DNA from: Auriscalpium vulgare
Taxonomy: Eukaryota > Basidiomycota > Agaricomycetes > Russulales > Auriscalpiaceae
Assembly: GCA_019915015.1 (NCBI GenBank)
Contig: JAHBBC010000012.1
Span: forward strand, 372,001-436,000
Length of the DNA: 64,000 bases
Reading direction: 5' to 3'
Numbering within the stretch: the stretch's first letter is position 1; every line of letters starts with the position of its first letter. Position numbers and translations under genes: made by a program. The notes under the pieces are model-generated. The model was given only the letters and a program-made list of their open reading frames with translations. It searched no databases and was not told the DNA's origin. Positions 32,488 through 44,353 of the stretch are shown in pieces.

Positions 32488-35158
32488 ATGCCGGATACCA
32501 AAGTGCGCAAACGGAAGCCGACTTCCGCAGGGCAGAGCAGCCGGAGGTCAGACGATGAGGAGGACTTCATAAAGCCGGTCCGTCACTATCCCTTCGGCGT
32601 AATATGCGCTGAACATCACTGCAGCAAAGCACTGGCTTGTCTCCGCACACCATATTCCGCTTGTTTTTACTCTCTGCTGCCGTCGTCATCGTGTACTTGG
32701 TGCGCCTGCTTCCTCCTCGAGGCCTGTTCGTGTTTGACGGCGGATGCACACGACAGTACCCTGAGCCGCTGAAGCGGGTAATCAAGGCTTGGCTGGGCCA
32801 GCAAACCATTGAGGAGCTGCCGGGTGCAGGTCGGCACATGTACATTGGCCTGCAAGCAGACGTGTCGAAGCAAGAAGCCATCGTCAACGCATTCCGAGTG
32901 CGTCCTGGTTTTCCCTCCCCATCCGGTGCTAACCGCCCCCCAGCATGCATGGTCAGCATACGGTACGTGATGCATTTCCCGTTTGTACAGGGCACGACTG
33001 ACCGACGCACAGAGCGCGACGCACTCGGCTGGGACGAGTACCACCCGATCACCCACAATGGATCCAACCTCGCCGCGGCAGGTGGCATCGGGTACACCGT
33101 CGTCGACTCGCTCGACACGATGCTCATAATGGGCCTCAAGGATGAATATGCGACGGCGAGGACGTGGGTCGAACAGGAGATGACGTTCGACCGGGATGCT
33201 GATTACAACACCTTTGAGGTGCGTGCGCGTGCGTTCCCACTTTTCTATGCACTCAAGGGAACTGTCAGACCACGATCCGCATGCTGGGCGGCCTTCTCTC
33301 CGCTTACCATCTCTCCGGCTTCGACGAGCTTTACCTCACCAAGGCGCGCGAGCTCGCAGACCGCATGCTCGCCGTCTTCGACACGCCTTCCGGGCTCCCG
33401 ACATCCATGGTCAATCTCGGCCGCCGGGAAGCTGTCTCGGATGTCGGTAACAACGGGCTCGTGAGCACCGCGGAGGCGGCGACGCTGCAGCTCGAGTTCC
33501 GGTACTTGTCGACGCTGACAGACGATGATGTCTATTGGAGAAAGGCAGAGCGGGTCAGTTTGATCTCATCGTGCCGCTCATGCCGTCGATTTATCGTGAA
33601 TGGAAGGTCATGGAAGTCATTCGGGGGGCCCGTATGCCACCGGGGTTGGCCAGCATCTTCATGGAGTACTATTTTTGCTAAAATCGCCCCCTCGTATCTG
33701 ACCGGTTATTTGCAGCCCTAAAGTGGGCCGTTTCGTCACGTCTGCCATACGTCTCGGTTCGCGAGGTGACTCCTTCTATGAGTACCTTCTGTGAGTCCAT
33801 TTACAAGTTTCGATGTACTGCATCCTGACGGCGCCCACCAGGAAGCAATTCATTCAGACGGTGAGTATCTTTCCACATTATGTGCGCATTCTCTGAGCCA
33901 TCAGTATTAGGACCTCAGCGAGGAAGTCTACCGCGACGTACGTGGCCATGTGTCCCATGTATATGGGAATCTCACGTCAATGACTTCTGCAGATGTACGA
34001 GGACGCAGTCCAGGCGATCCACGACCATCTCTTGCAGAAGAGCATGGGCAACCGCTTGACCTACACCTCCGAGCTGATTCCAGAGCAGGACAGCTCAGGC
34101 CAAATGTCTGTTGCTCCAGTATCATTGGTGCTGTATCTGACCGTGGACACAGTTCATGGCGCCTCACGCCGAAGCAGGACTTCCTCGTATGCTTCTTCGC
34201 AGGCACGCTCATGCTCGGCGCGACCACATCTGGCGCCGTCGCGCCTCCCGTGTCGGTCCCGCCGCGCCCGGAGGAGCTCACCGAGCAGGGCAAGCGCGAC
34301 TGGAAGACGGGTGTCGAGCTGCTGCACACGTGCATGGCGACGCACGACACGAAGACGTACGCATCATCGTCACATTCGAGTTTATCGAGATGCTGATGCC
34401 AGGACAGCGGGCTTGCGCCTGAGATAGCCCACTTTAGGATCCCTAGTGATGGCATGGACAAAATACCCGATTTTCAGGTCCCAACGGATTGGTACATCAA
34501 AGGCGCAAGGTAAGGCATCGCTGCCCGTCAGTCCTAAAGCCGTAGTGGATCTGAGCGCTTCGTCACCCAGGCCGGAACCTAACGTTCTTCCACCTTACGA
34601 CGCGCGATACATGCTGCGGTCCGTTACTTCCACTCTCTTCTCTCTCAACTCACATGCTCATGCCATCTCTAGCCCAGAGACTGTCGAGTCGCTTTTCTAC
34701 GCGTTCCGGCTGACCGGCAACAAGCGCTACCGCGAGATGGGCTGGGCGATCTTCCAGGCAATCGAACAACACTGTCGCATCCCGTCGGGGGGGTATGCGA
34801 CAATCGTGAGCGTGGACGAGGTGCCGCCACGCCACGAAGACAAGATGGAGACATTCTTCATGGTACGTGCCCACACCGATGTCGTGATCAGTCATTTGAC
34901 CTCCTTTTTCTTCAGAGCGAGACGCTCAAGTACTTATACCTCCTCTTCTCCGACGGCGACACGATCCCATTATCAAGTGAGTGCTGTCGTCTAACTTCTT
35001 TGGTTCATGGTCTAAACGTTCTCGCGAAGAATACGTCTTCAATACTGAGGTGTGTACAGTGGTCTGCTCTGGCTGTTTCGAAGCGAAACCTCACGCGATA
35101 CTTGCAGGCGCACCCGCTACCGATATTCACGCCGACCATCCGCACAGGCTTCTCATGA
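32488..35158 (+). CDS. MNS1: ER class I alpha-1,2-mannosidase, GH47
   Basis: About 17 exons. The first are 32488-32577, 32625-32897, 32944-32962 (19 nt), 33013-33218, 33269-33553, 33607-33665, 33716-33790, 33842-33860 (19 nt), 33911-33937, 33993-34105, 34153-34356 and 34408-34509. A type II membrane anchor lies near residue 40 (TIFRLFLLSAAVVIVYLVRL). GH47 landmarks follow in order: HAWSAYERDALGWDEYHP, VDSLDTMLIMGL, TTIRMLGGLLSAYHLSG, STAEAATLQLEF, GRFVTSAIRLGSRGDSFYEY, SWRLTPKQDFLVCF, PETVESLFYAFRLTGN, EDKMETFFMSETLKYLYLLF and PTIRTGF. The enzyme trims Man9 N-glycans in the ER for folding quality control. Every junction keeps frame. The 3' half is copied at 38505-40362. Confidence 0.92.
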
Positions 35159-35375
35159 TGATGATAAGGTTCGGTTTGACGGGATTGACTGCAAGTGTAT
35201 CATACCCCTCTGCTATTTATAAATAAAGGTCACAGTACCACCGCAAGGGCAATCTACTGAACGACAAGCGACGTATCATATCCCCTGTTGCTGTATAGGA
35301 TGGTGATCAGCTGGCACAACAATTCGTGCCCATCATCCGATCCACCCCTTTGTCTTGACCCCCTCTTTGAGCTCA

Positions 35376-37955
35376 CTAGTCATTCTGCTCACAATCCGAC
35401 GCCACTAGTCTGTCCTGGGCGGATTGGAACTTTTCTCCTATCGAGCGCAAAAGCGCTCCAAGCCGATGGAGTCGCGGCAAAAATCGCACTTCAACATCCG
35501 TCCATGGCTGCCGACGACATGCACGAGCTCGTGCCTCGATACCTTCAGTCAATGCGACGATCGTCGCGTAGTCGATGTCTAATATGCCGGGTGGGAAGCC
35601 GGGTGGGAAGTAGAAGTCCAACCATTCGCCGAGGATCTCCACGGTACGCCAGACGATTGCCAAGCAATCGTCAGAGAGTTGCTCTTGCATGAGCATTGGG
35701 AGTATCCCTTGGACGACTCCGTTTAAATTTGCGATTCTGCCATTTAAATTACGGTCGACCTCGTGAAGCGGGAGTTCGAGTAGTTCGGCCAAGATAAGTT
35801 TATGCCTTGGCATAGTGGCGGCAATACTGAAGAGCCTATCAGCTATGAGACCGCGCATGCAGCGCCCGATAACCATGATGAAAGGCTCCCTGGCCGTCCG
35901 AAGGCGCTTGGTCAAAGAAACGTCGCCAAACCGCCATAACGCGTGTGTCAACTTGGCGGCGTCCATGACCCACAGTGGATAGCCCTCGACGATGTGCCAT
36001 ACGGCGGTGATCCGTGCGAGAAGGTCATCCTCGTCGCCACTGCGTGGATACTCTTGCTTGTCACCCATCGCAGAAAATTGATAACTATTTTTCACCACGG
36101 GCCAAGGGGAGGGATTTAGAAGATGGGCGTAGACCAAGTCCAGGTAAACCGGCCGCAAAAGGTCGAAGAGTCGTGAGAAGCGCGAGTCGACATGATCATG
36201 ATGATGGCGCGGATGGTCCTGCATGCGCGCAAGCTCCTTGACCACGTTCGCGATCTCGAAGAAACCAGGCCAAGCTGCGGCTTGTCCAGCGTCCATCCGA
36301 CACGCGATCGCGACCGTCCGCCACACGATCTGCAGAATATCCTCTGTAAGCGGCTCCTCTTGCAGATAGGGAAGAATGTCTTCCACGAGCAGCGTGAGAT
36401 TCACAATGAAGGGGGTATGAGCGCCGCGCGGGAGCCCGTCACGGTCGAGTCTTGATTGCAGAAAGAGAACTGGAACATTAGGTTCCGTGGCGGCCCCGTT
36501 AGACTGTCCTTCGATCTCTGCGAGGCGCCGAAGGAGGGTCTGGGCACAAATTGCAGTCACTACGACACGGGTGTCGACATGGCAGTGACAATTGTAATTA
36601 ATGAACGTATGGAAGTACGTCCAGAGATACGCGGGAGGGCTCCGAATTGCGGTATCATTATTGAATGCCTCTAGCGTGTACCATAGGGCGGTGACGTAGC
36701 TGAGCTCTCGTCGATTGCGGCTTTCGTGCAAAAGCCCCGCGCCATTGGGCTGTTGAAAGACAAGGGATCTGATATATGTCGCCAAGAGAGGAACATCTCC
36801 GGTCGACCCAGGCGTCATGAGGTTCATAATGGAAACATCGTAGTCCCGATGTGCGCTAGAGCGCGCCAGCTCAGCGATGCCTTCAACAAATACCTCCCAT
36901 TCCTGCACATGTTCCAGTTGGACCACAGCCCATCCCAGCGCGTCCGCGTCGAGAGTCTTCGGGGCATCCGCGGCACCACGCTCGACACAGGTTCGCATAC
37001 CGAGCAGGAGCCGGGTCTGACATTGCTGCAGCACGGTGCCCATTATATGCGTCCATTTTTGCGGCCCCGAGGGTAGTAGAGGAGGAAGCCGAGCTTTCCA
37101 AGACGGTCGCATGGCCATGAGTATCGGCACACAAATCTGAAGGGCCATCTTCAAGCACCATGTAAGCGCCGCTGCGCCTCCGTGCCATGTCGACCATACC
37201 GCACCAGAGAGCGGCGTGCGGTAAGGGCTGTTGAGGGAAAAAAGGGGAAGTACAGTGGACACGGTGTACGCGGCTGCCGTCAAGAGCGAACACGTGAGCG
37301 CAGTATATGCGACAGTGTGGTTGATCGCCATCATGAAGTCCACAAGGCCAGCGAAGAAGAGAAACACCGATGTATGGAGAAGGGCAGGGATAAACTCGAC
37401 GGCATCGGCCAGGCGAAATCTCTCGACACCTTGGAATAGAAATGTCCGGATTCGAGCGCGCTTGTAGGGTACTGCAGAGCGCTGCGATGCTTGCGTGTAC
37501 TGCCGTACCCATTGTTGCATGAGCGTCGCGGCGAGCGCGCAGGTAAGGCTCATGATGAGACTCATGAACCAGAGGACGTTGACCCGCACAGCCGATGCGG
37601 TGGGAGTAAATGGATTTCGCAGTTCGGATGGAAGAGGACGGGCAGTGCCATTTGCTGAAGCGGCGCCCTGCTGTAAAATCATCGAGAGCAGGGCGACTGT
37701 GGCATCTCCCGTGTCGGGGGATAATGTCTTGTACCCCTCGATTATGAAAGCCGCAACAGTCGCGGAAAAGAGACCTGTCTACGTTCGCTGATGAGATGAG
37801 AATAAGATGATGATAAACAAGAGTGAACGCACGAAGATCAGGATCCCCTCTGTGTCCCCCTTCCAACTAGCTGCGAGTCTGTTGTCGTAGCTTTCCGCCT
37901 GGTCATTGTACACGACCCATATCTTGTCTGCGTACGTTTGAGTCCACAGAGGATC
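35376..37955 (-). CDS. DUF6535-domain membrane protein, copy 1
   Basis: The long exon ends at 35376. Upstream exon 37955 to about 37832 gives DPLWTQTYADKIWVVYND and the family signature SYDNRLAASWKGDTEGILIF. After an intron ending GAACGTAG it continues TGLFSATVAAFIIEGYKTL and SPDTGDATVALLSMILQQ. Three or four membrane helices follow: VNVLWFMSLIMSLTCALAAT, FIPALLHTSVFLFFAGLVDF and CSLLTAAAYTVSTVLPLF. The rest is a long hydrophilic, helical C-terminus. DUF6535 proteins are abundant and lineage-expanded in Agaricomycetes; their function is unknown. The true first exon is not settled: a candidate beginning MADPSDFSAAKDQR lies near 38100, but I could not make its phase fit. Copy 2 lies at 40580-43175. 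Confidence 0.8.
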
Positions 37956-38504
37956 CTAGGACAGGCTAGCACCGTACCTGCCGTTCTTGAATCTCCTGGC
38001 AGATTTAATCAGATGCTCATGCTCAGGATGAGGATAAACCATGGGCACTGCATACCTCTCTGATCCTTCGCCGCGGAGAAATCACTTGGGTCTGCCATGA
38101 AGCCGTAGTAGAGCTCCAAAGATTCCAGAGACAACTAAAGATGCCAGGCTTCGGTTGGTGCCGAGGGCGTCTGTGCTGCCGATGCGGTGTCCTAGTATGT
38201 AACTTGTGCGACATGGCTGGCAGAGAATGTTCGTGCAGACGCCCAGTGCAGCCCATTCGCTTCAAGAGACAACAGCCGGCCGGCCGCAGACATAAAGCTA
38301 GAGACAGACGTGCACTGCGCGACTTGCAAGACAATCGCAATCACGTGCACATATCAAGTTAGACTCAATTCATCCGAGTCGATACCTTCGTTTGGTCCAA
38401 CCTAGTCCAACCCGTCCCACAACATCCCGTTCGTCCCATCCATCCGCCAAACCACCTTGCACACCGCTTGGGTCCTGCCAATGGCTGAAGTTTCCTCTCT
38501 GGCG
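37956..38504. other. 5' region of DUF6535 copy 1 and duplication junction
   Basis: Holds possible small first exons of the DUF6535 gene, for example a frame starting MADPSD near 38100 read on the minus strand. The duplication breakpoint is at 38504/38505. Confidence 0.5.
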
Positions 38505-40362
38505 GCGCTTACCAGAGTCTCTCCGGCTTCGACGAGCTTTACCTCACCAAGGCGCGCGAGCTCGCAGACCGCATGCTCGCCATCTTCGACACGCCTTCCG
38601 GGCTCCCGACATCCACGGTCAATCTCGGCCGCCGGGAAGCTGTCTCGGACGTCGGTAACAACGGGCTCGTGAGCACCGCGGAGGCGGCGACGCTGCAGCT
38701 CGAGTTCCGGTACTTGTCGACCCTGACGGACGATGATGTCTATATTTGGAGAAAGGCAGAACGGGTGAGTTCGTTCTCATTGAGCCGCTCATGCCGTCGA
38801 TTGTTTGTGAACGGAAGGTCATGGCAGTCATTCGGGGGGCCCGTATGCCACCGGGGTTGGCCAGCATCTTCATGGAGTAACATCGCCCACTCGTATCTGA
38901 CCGGTCGTTTGCAGCCCTAAAGCGGGTCGTCACGTCACGTCTGCCATACGTCTCGGTTCGCGAGGTGACTCCTTCTATGAGTACAGTACCTTCTGTGAGT
39001 CTATTTTCAAGATTCGATGTGCTGCACCTGATGACGCGCGCCAGGAAGCAATTCATTCAGACGGTGAGTATCTTTCTACATTATGTGCGCATTCTCTGAG
39101 CCATCAGTACAGGACCTCAGCGAGGAAGTCTACCGCGACGTACGTGGCCATGTCTCCCATGTATATGGGAATCTCACGTCCATGACTTCTGCAGATGTAC
39201 GAGGACGCAGTCCAGGCGATCCACGACCATCTCTTGCAGAAGAGCATGGGCAACCGCTTGACCTACACCTCCGAGCTCATTCCAGAGCGGGACAGCTCAG
39301 GACAAATGTCTGTTGCTCTAGTATCATTGGTGCTGTATCTGACCGTGGACACAGTTCATGGCGCCTCACGCCGAAGCAGGACTTCCTCGTATGCTTCTTC
39401 GCAGGCACGCTCATGCTCGGCGCGACCACATCTGGCGCCGTCGCGCCTCCCGTGTCGGTCCCGCCGCGCCCGGAGGAGCTCACCGAGCAGGGCAAGCGCG
39501 ACTGGAAGACGGGTGTCGAGCTGCTGCACACGTGCATGGCGACGCACGACACGAAGACGTACGCATCATCGTCACATTCGAGTTTATCGAGATGCTGATG
39601 CCAGGACAGCGGGCTTGCGCCTGAAATAGCCCACTTTAGGATCCCTAGTGATGGCATGGACAAAATACCCGATTTTCAAGTCCCAACGGATTGGTACATC
39701 AAAGGCGCAAGGTAAGGCATCGCTGCCCGTCAGTCCTAAAGCCGTAGTGGATCTGAGCGCTTCGTCACCCAGGCCGGAACCTAACGTTCTTCCACCTTAC
39801 GACGCGCGATACATGCTGCGGTCCGTTACTTCCTTTCTCTTTTCTCTCTCAACTCACATGCTCATGCCATCTCTAGCCCAGAGACCGTCGAGTCGCTTTT
39901 CTACGCGTTCCGGCTGACAGGGAACAAGCGCTACCGCGAGATGGGCTGGGCGATCTTCCAGGCAATCGAACAACACTGCCGCATCCCGTCGGGGGGGTAT
40001 GCGACGATCGTGAGCGTGGACGAGGTGCCGCCACGCCACGAAGACAAGATGGAGACATTCTTCATGGTACGTGCCCACACCGATGTCGTGATCAGTCATT
40101 TGACCTCCTTTTTCTTCAGAGCGAGACGCTCAAGTACTTATACCTCCTCTTCTCCGACGGCGACACGATCCCATTATCAAGTGAGTGCTGTAGTCTAACT
40201 TCTTTGGTTCATGGTCTAAACGTTCTCGCGCAGAATACGTCTTCAATACTGAGGTGTGTACAGTGGTCTGCTCTGGCTGTTTCGAAGCGAAACCTCACGC
40301 GATTCTTGCAGGCGCACCCGCTCCCGATATTCACGCCGACCATCCGCACAGGCTTCTCATGA
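38505..40362 (+). pseudogene. 5'-truncated, frameshifted copy of the GH47 mannosidase
   Basis: Contains the exons from LSGFDELYLTKARELADRM to PTIRTGFS with the same introns as 33301-35158. It lacks the start codon, membrane anchor and N-terminal catalytic half. In the exon coding SFYEYL, a 5-bp repeat AGTAC is inserted near 38980-38989 and shifts the frame. It also has a codon insertion (VYIW for VYW). It cannot encode a working mannosidase. It was created by the tandem duplication. Confidence 0.9.
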
Positions 40363-40579
40363 TGATGATAAGGTTCGGTTTGACGGGATTGACTGCAAGT
40401 GTATCATACCCCTTTGCTATTTATAAATAAAGGTCACAGTACCACCGCAAGGGCAATCTACTGAACGACAAGCGACGTATCATATATCCTGTTGCTGTAT
40501 AGGATGGTGATCAGCTGGCACAACAATTCGTGCCCATCATCCGATCCACCCCTTTGTCTTGACCCCCTCTTTGAGCTCA

Positions 40580-43175
40580 CTAGTCATTCTGCTCACAATC
40601 CGACGCCACTAGTCTTGAGTCCTGGGCGGATTGGAACATTTCTCCTATCGGGCGGAAAAGCGCTCCAAGCCGATGGAGTCGCGGCAAAAAGCGCACTTCA
40701 ACATCTGTCCACGGCTGCCGACGACATGCACGAGCTCGTGCCTCTATATCTTTAGTCAATGCGAGGGCTCGTGCCGCTGTATCTTCAGTCAATGCGAAGG
40801 TCTCGATGTCCAGTAACATGACGGGTGCCAGTGGGAAGAAGTCCATCCATCGGGACAAGATCTCCAGGGTACGCCAGACGATGGCCAAGCAATCATCAGA
40901 GAGTTGCTCTTGCATGAGCATTGGGAGGATCCCTTGGACGACTCCGGTTAAATTTGCGATACCGCGATTGAAACCACGGTCGACCTCGTGAAGCGGGAGT
41001 TCTAGTAGTTCCGCCAAGATACTAAGTTCATGCCTTGGCAAGGATATATTGAGGGCAATATGGGACTCGAAGAGCCTATCAGCTATGAGACTGCGCATGC
41101 AGCGTCCGATAACCATGATGAAAGGCTCTCTGGCCGTCCGAAGGCGCCTGGTCAAAGAAACGTCGCCAAACCGCCATAACGCGGTTCTCAAGGCCGCGTC
41201 CATGCCCCATGGATAGCCCTCGACGATGTGCCATACGGCGGTGATCCGTTCGAGAAGGTCATCCTCGTCGCCGCTGCGTGGATACTCTTGCTTGTCGCCC
41301 ATCACACTGGCAGATAATTCATAACTATTCCTCACCGCAGGCCAAGGGGAGGGATTTAGAAGATGGGCGTAGACCAAGTCCAGGTAAACCGGCCGCAAAA
41401 GGTCGAAGAGTCGTGCGAAGTGATGGCGCGTTGGCGAGTAATGGTCCTGCACGTGCGCAAGCTTCTTGACCACGTTCGCGATGTTGAAGAAACCAGGCCA
41501 GACTGCGGCTTGTCCGGCGTCCATCCGACACGCGATCGTAACCGTCCGCCACACGATCTGCAGAATATCCTGTGTAAGCGACTCCTCTTGCAGAAAGGGT
41601 ACAATGGCTTCCACGAGCATGGTAAGATTCCCAATAAAGGGAGTATGAGCGCAGCGCGGGAGCCGTTCCCCCAAAAGCCCGCCTTGCATGAGAACGTCTG
41701 TAATGTTGGGATTCGTGGCGGCCCCGTAAGACTGTCGTTCAATTGATGCGAGGCGGTGAAGGAGGGTATGGGCGCAGACTGAAATCACTGCGATGCGGAC
41801 GTCGTATCGTGGGAAAGGTAAGTGCAGTGATATAAAGGGGGACGTCCAGAGATACGCGGGACAGTGAGTCCGACCCGCAGTATCGTTATTAAATGCCTCG
41901 AGCGTGTACCATAGGGTGGTGATGCTGCCGAGTTCTCGTTGTAAAGGGTCTTCGTGCCAAGGCCCTGCGCCATTGGGCTGTTGAAAGAGAATGGAACTGA
42001 TATATGTCGCCAAGAGAGGAACATCTCCGGTCGACCCAGGCGTCATGAGGTTCATAATGGAAACATCGTAGTCCTGATGTGCGCTAGAGCACGCCAGACC
42101 AGCGAGGCATTCAACAAATACCTCCCATTCCCGCACATGGTCCAGTTGAACCACAACCCATCCAAGCGCGTCCGCGTCGAGAGTTTTCGGGGCATCCGCG
42201 GCACCACGCTCGACACAGGTTCGCATACCGAGCAGGAACCGGACCCGACATTGCTGCAGCACGGTGCCCATTTTCTGCATCCATTTTCGCGGCCCCGGGG
42301 GTGGTAGAGGAGGAAGCCGAGCTTTCCAAGACGGTCGCACGGCCATGAGTATCGGCTCACATATCTGAAGGGCCATATTCAAGCACCATGTAAGCGCCGC
42401 TGCGCCTCCGTGCCATGTCGACCATACCGCACCAGAGAGCGGCGTGCGGTACGGGCTGTTGAGGGAGAAAAGGGGAAGTACAGTGGACACGGTGTATGCG
42501 GCTGCCGTCAAGAGCGAACACGTGAGCGCAGTATATGCGACAGTGTGATTGATCGCCATCATGAAGTCCACAAGGCCTGCGAAGAAGAGAAACACCGAAG
42601 TATGGAGAAGGGCAGGGATAAACTCCACGGCACCGGCCAGGTGAAATCTCTCGACACCTTGAAATAGAAATGTCCGGATTCGGGCGCGCTTGTAGGGTAC
42701 TGCAGAGCGCTGCGATGCTTGCGTGTACTGCCGTACCCATTGTTGCATGAGCGTCGCCGCGAGCGCGCAGGTAAGGCTCATGATGAGACTCATGAACCAG
42801 AGGACGTTGACCCGCACAGCCGATGCGGTGGGAGTAAATGGATTTCGCAGTTCGGATGGAAGAGGACGGGTGCCATTTGCTGAAGCGGCGCCCTGCTGTA
42901 AAATCATCGAGAGCAGGGCGACTGTGGCATCTCCCGTGTCGGGGGATAATGTCTTGTACCCCTCGATTATGAAAGCCGCAACAGTCGCGGAAAAGAGACC
43001 TGTCTACTTTCGCTGGTGAGATTGAGATGATGATAAACAAAATTGAACGCACGAAGATCAGGATCCCCTCTGTGTCCCCCTTCCAACTAGCTGCGATTCT
43101 GTTGTCGTACCCTTCCGCCTGATCATTGTACATGACCCATATCTTGTCTGCGTACGTTTGAGTCCACAGAGGATC
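40580..43175 (-). CDS. DUF6535-domain membrane protein, copy 2
   Basis: The long exon 42907-40580 is open for 775 codons. The upstream exon from 43175 reads DPLWTQTYADKIWVMYND then GYDNRIAASWKGDTEGILIF, and continues through TGLFSATVAAFIIEGYKTL. The membrane helices are nearly identical to copy 1. The middle and C-terminal parts differ by many substitutions and small in-frame indels, including a 33-bp tandem duplication. Persistence of the frame despite these changes suggests selection on both copies. Function unknown. First exon unsettled, as for copy 1. Confidence 0.8.
40730..40795 (-). repeat. 33-bp tandem duplication inside DUF6535 copy 2
   Basis: Two units (40730-40762 and 40763-40795) encode ALTKDIEARAR and ALTEDTAARAL. 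Copy 1 has only one unit (ALTEGIEARAR). Confidence 0.85.
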
Positions 43176-44353
43176 CTAGGACAGGCTAGCACCGTACCTG
43201 CCGTTCTTGAATCTCCTGACAAATTGAATCAGATGGATAGAAGCTCATCCTCAGGAATCGGCACTACGTACCTCTCTGATCCTTCGCCGTGAAGAAATCG
43301 CTTGAGTCTGCCATGAATGAAGTCGTAGTAGAGCTCCAAGGATTCCAGAGACAGCTAAAGATGTGTTCGGTTGGTGCCGAGGGCGTCTGTGCTGCCGATG
43401 TGGTGACCTATCTAACTTGTACGACATGGCTCGCAGAGAATGTTCGTGCAGACGCCCAATGCAAGTGCAACCCGTTCGATTCAAGAGGCAACAGTGGGCG
43501 AGCCGCAGACATCAAGCTAGAGACTGTAGGAACAGGGAACGTGCACTGCCGCAGCGCGACTTCAACAAGTATACAAGAGTCAAGAACTTAGAAGACTAGA
43601 AGAGTCAAGACCGCAATCGCAATCACGTGCACATATCAAGTTGCATCGATACCTTCGTCTGGTCGCCGGTCGGTCGTCCAACCAAGTCCCACAACATCCC
43701 GCTCGTCCCATCCCATCCGTTCACGAAACCACCTTGCAGACCGCCTGGATCCTGTCAATGGCGGAAATTCCCTCTCTGGCGGTCATATGAAGGATGGATG
43801 CTGGACTCGAGCAATGGATGACACTAGGTGCGTCGTTTGCTCTCTTGATATGTCGCTTTCCTGATTTTTCCAAAGTATCATGGCTTTCCTGTAGATGCTC
43901 TTGCCTCGAAGGACCCTGCCGAATTGTACCTGGATAGATTCGAGGACTCATCGACATCCGCAGCCAGGCGTGGTCATATTCGACGGCCATGTGTTGCCCG
44001 CCTTTTACCACCCAGTATCATCCCTTCCGGTCTTTCACAAACTCTCCTGCAGAGTTTAATCGTGGACCACCATCACGACCCCGACCGCGCTGGATCCTCG
44101 TACGGCGGCCCAGCAACTGTCGCCCACGCTTCCACATAAACGCATATATTGCACAAACTGTAAGCGATATTCATACCATAACCCACATACAAGTCCAAAA
44201 CTCATTACTCGTTACTGTATACGTGTAGATGTCAACCAGAAATGTCCGCCTCGTGCAGCATCCGGAATTGCACCGTCCTCCTTCCTACAATCTGCCGACA
44301 AACATGCAACACATTACACCTTCCCATCTCGCTCATCATAGTTCCTTGGCTGC
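43176..44353. other. End of duplication unit 2, then intergenic
   Basis: Up to 43782 it mirrors 37956-38504. From 43783 to 44353 there is unique sequence. An open stretch there (about 43891-44138, YHGFPVDALASKDP..) has no usable start or upstream exon and is not called. Confidence 0.5.

Larger units (their letters stand above)
33301..38504. repeat. Tandem duplication, unit 1 (5.2 kb)
   Basis: Begins inside the GH47 exon at CGCTTACC and ends at TCTCTGGCGG. The same order of sequence restarts at once at 38505. It covers the mannosidase 3' half and the whole DUF6535 gene. Confidence 0.88.
38505..43782. repeat. Tandem duplication, unit 2 (5.3 kb)
   Basis: Head-to-tail copy of 33301-38504. Similarity starts within the mannosidase exon (LSGFDELYLTKARE) and ends at TCTCTGGCGG at 43782, after which unrelated sequence begins. 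Most of it is near-identical, with clusters of difference inside the DUF6535 gene. Confidence 0.88.

Noticed and set aside
36883..37866. 327-codon minus frame (and its copy at 42357-43133)
   Set aside because: Out of frame with the DUF6535 exon that carries the membrane helices and family signature.
43891..44138. Open stretch YHGFPVDALASKDP..
   Set aside because: No start codon or upstream exon keeps it in frame; every splice option tried runs into a stop.
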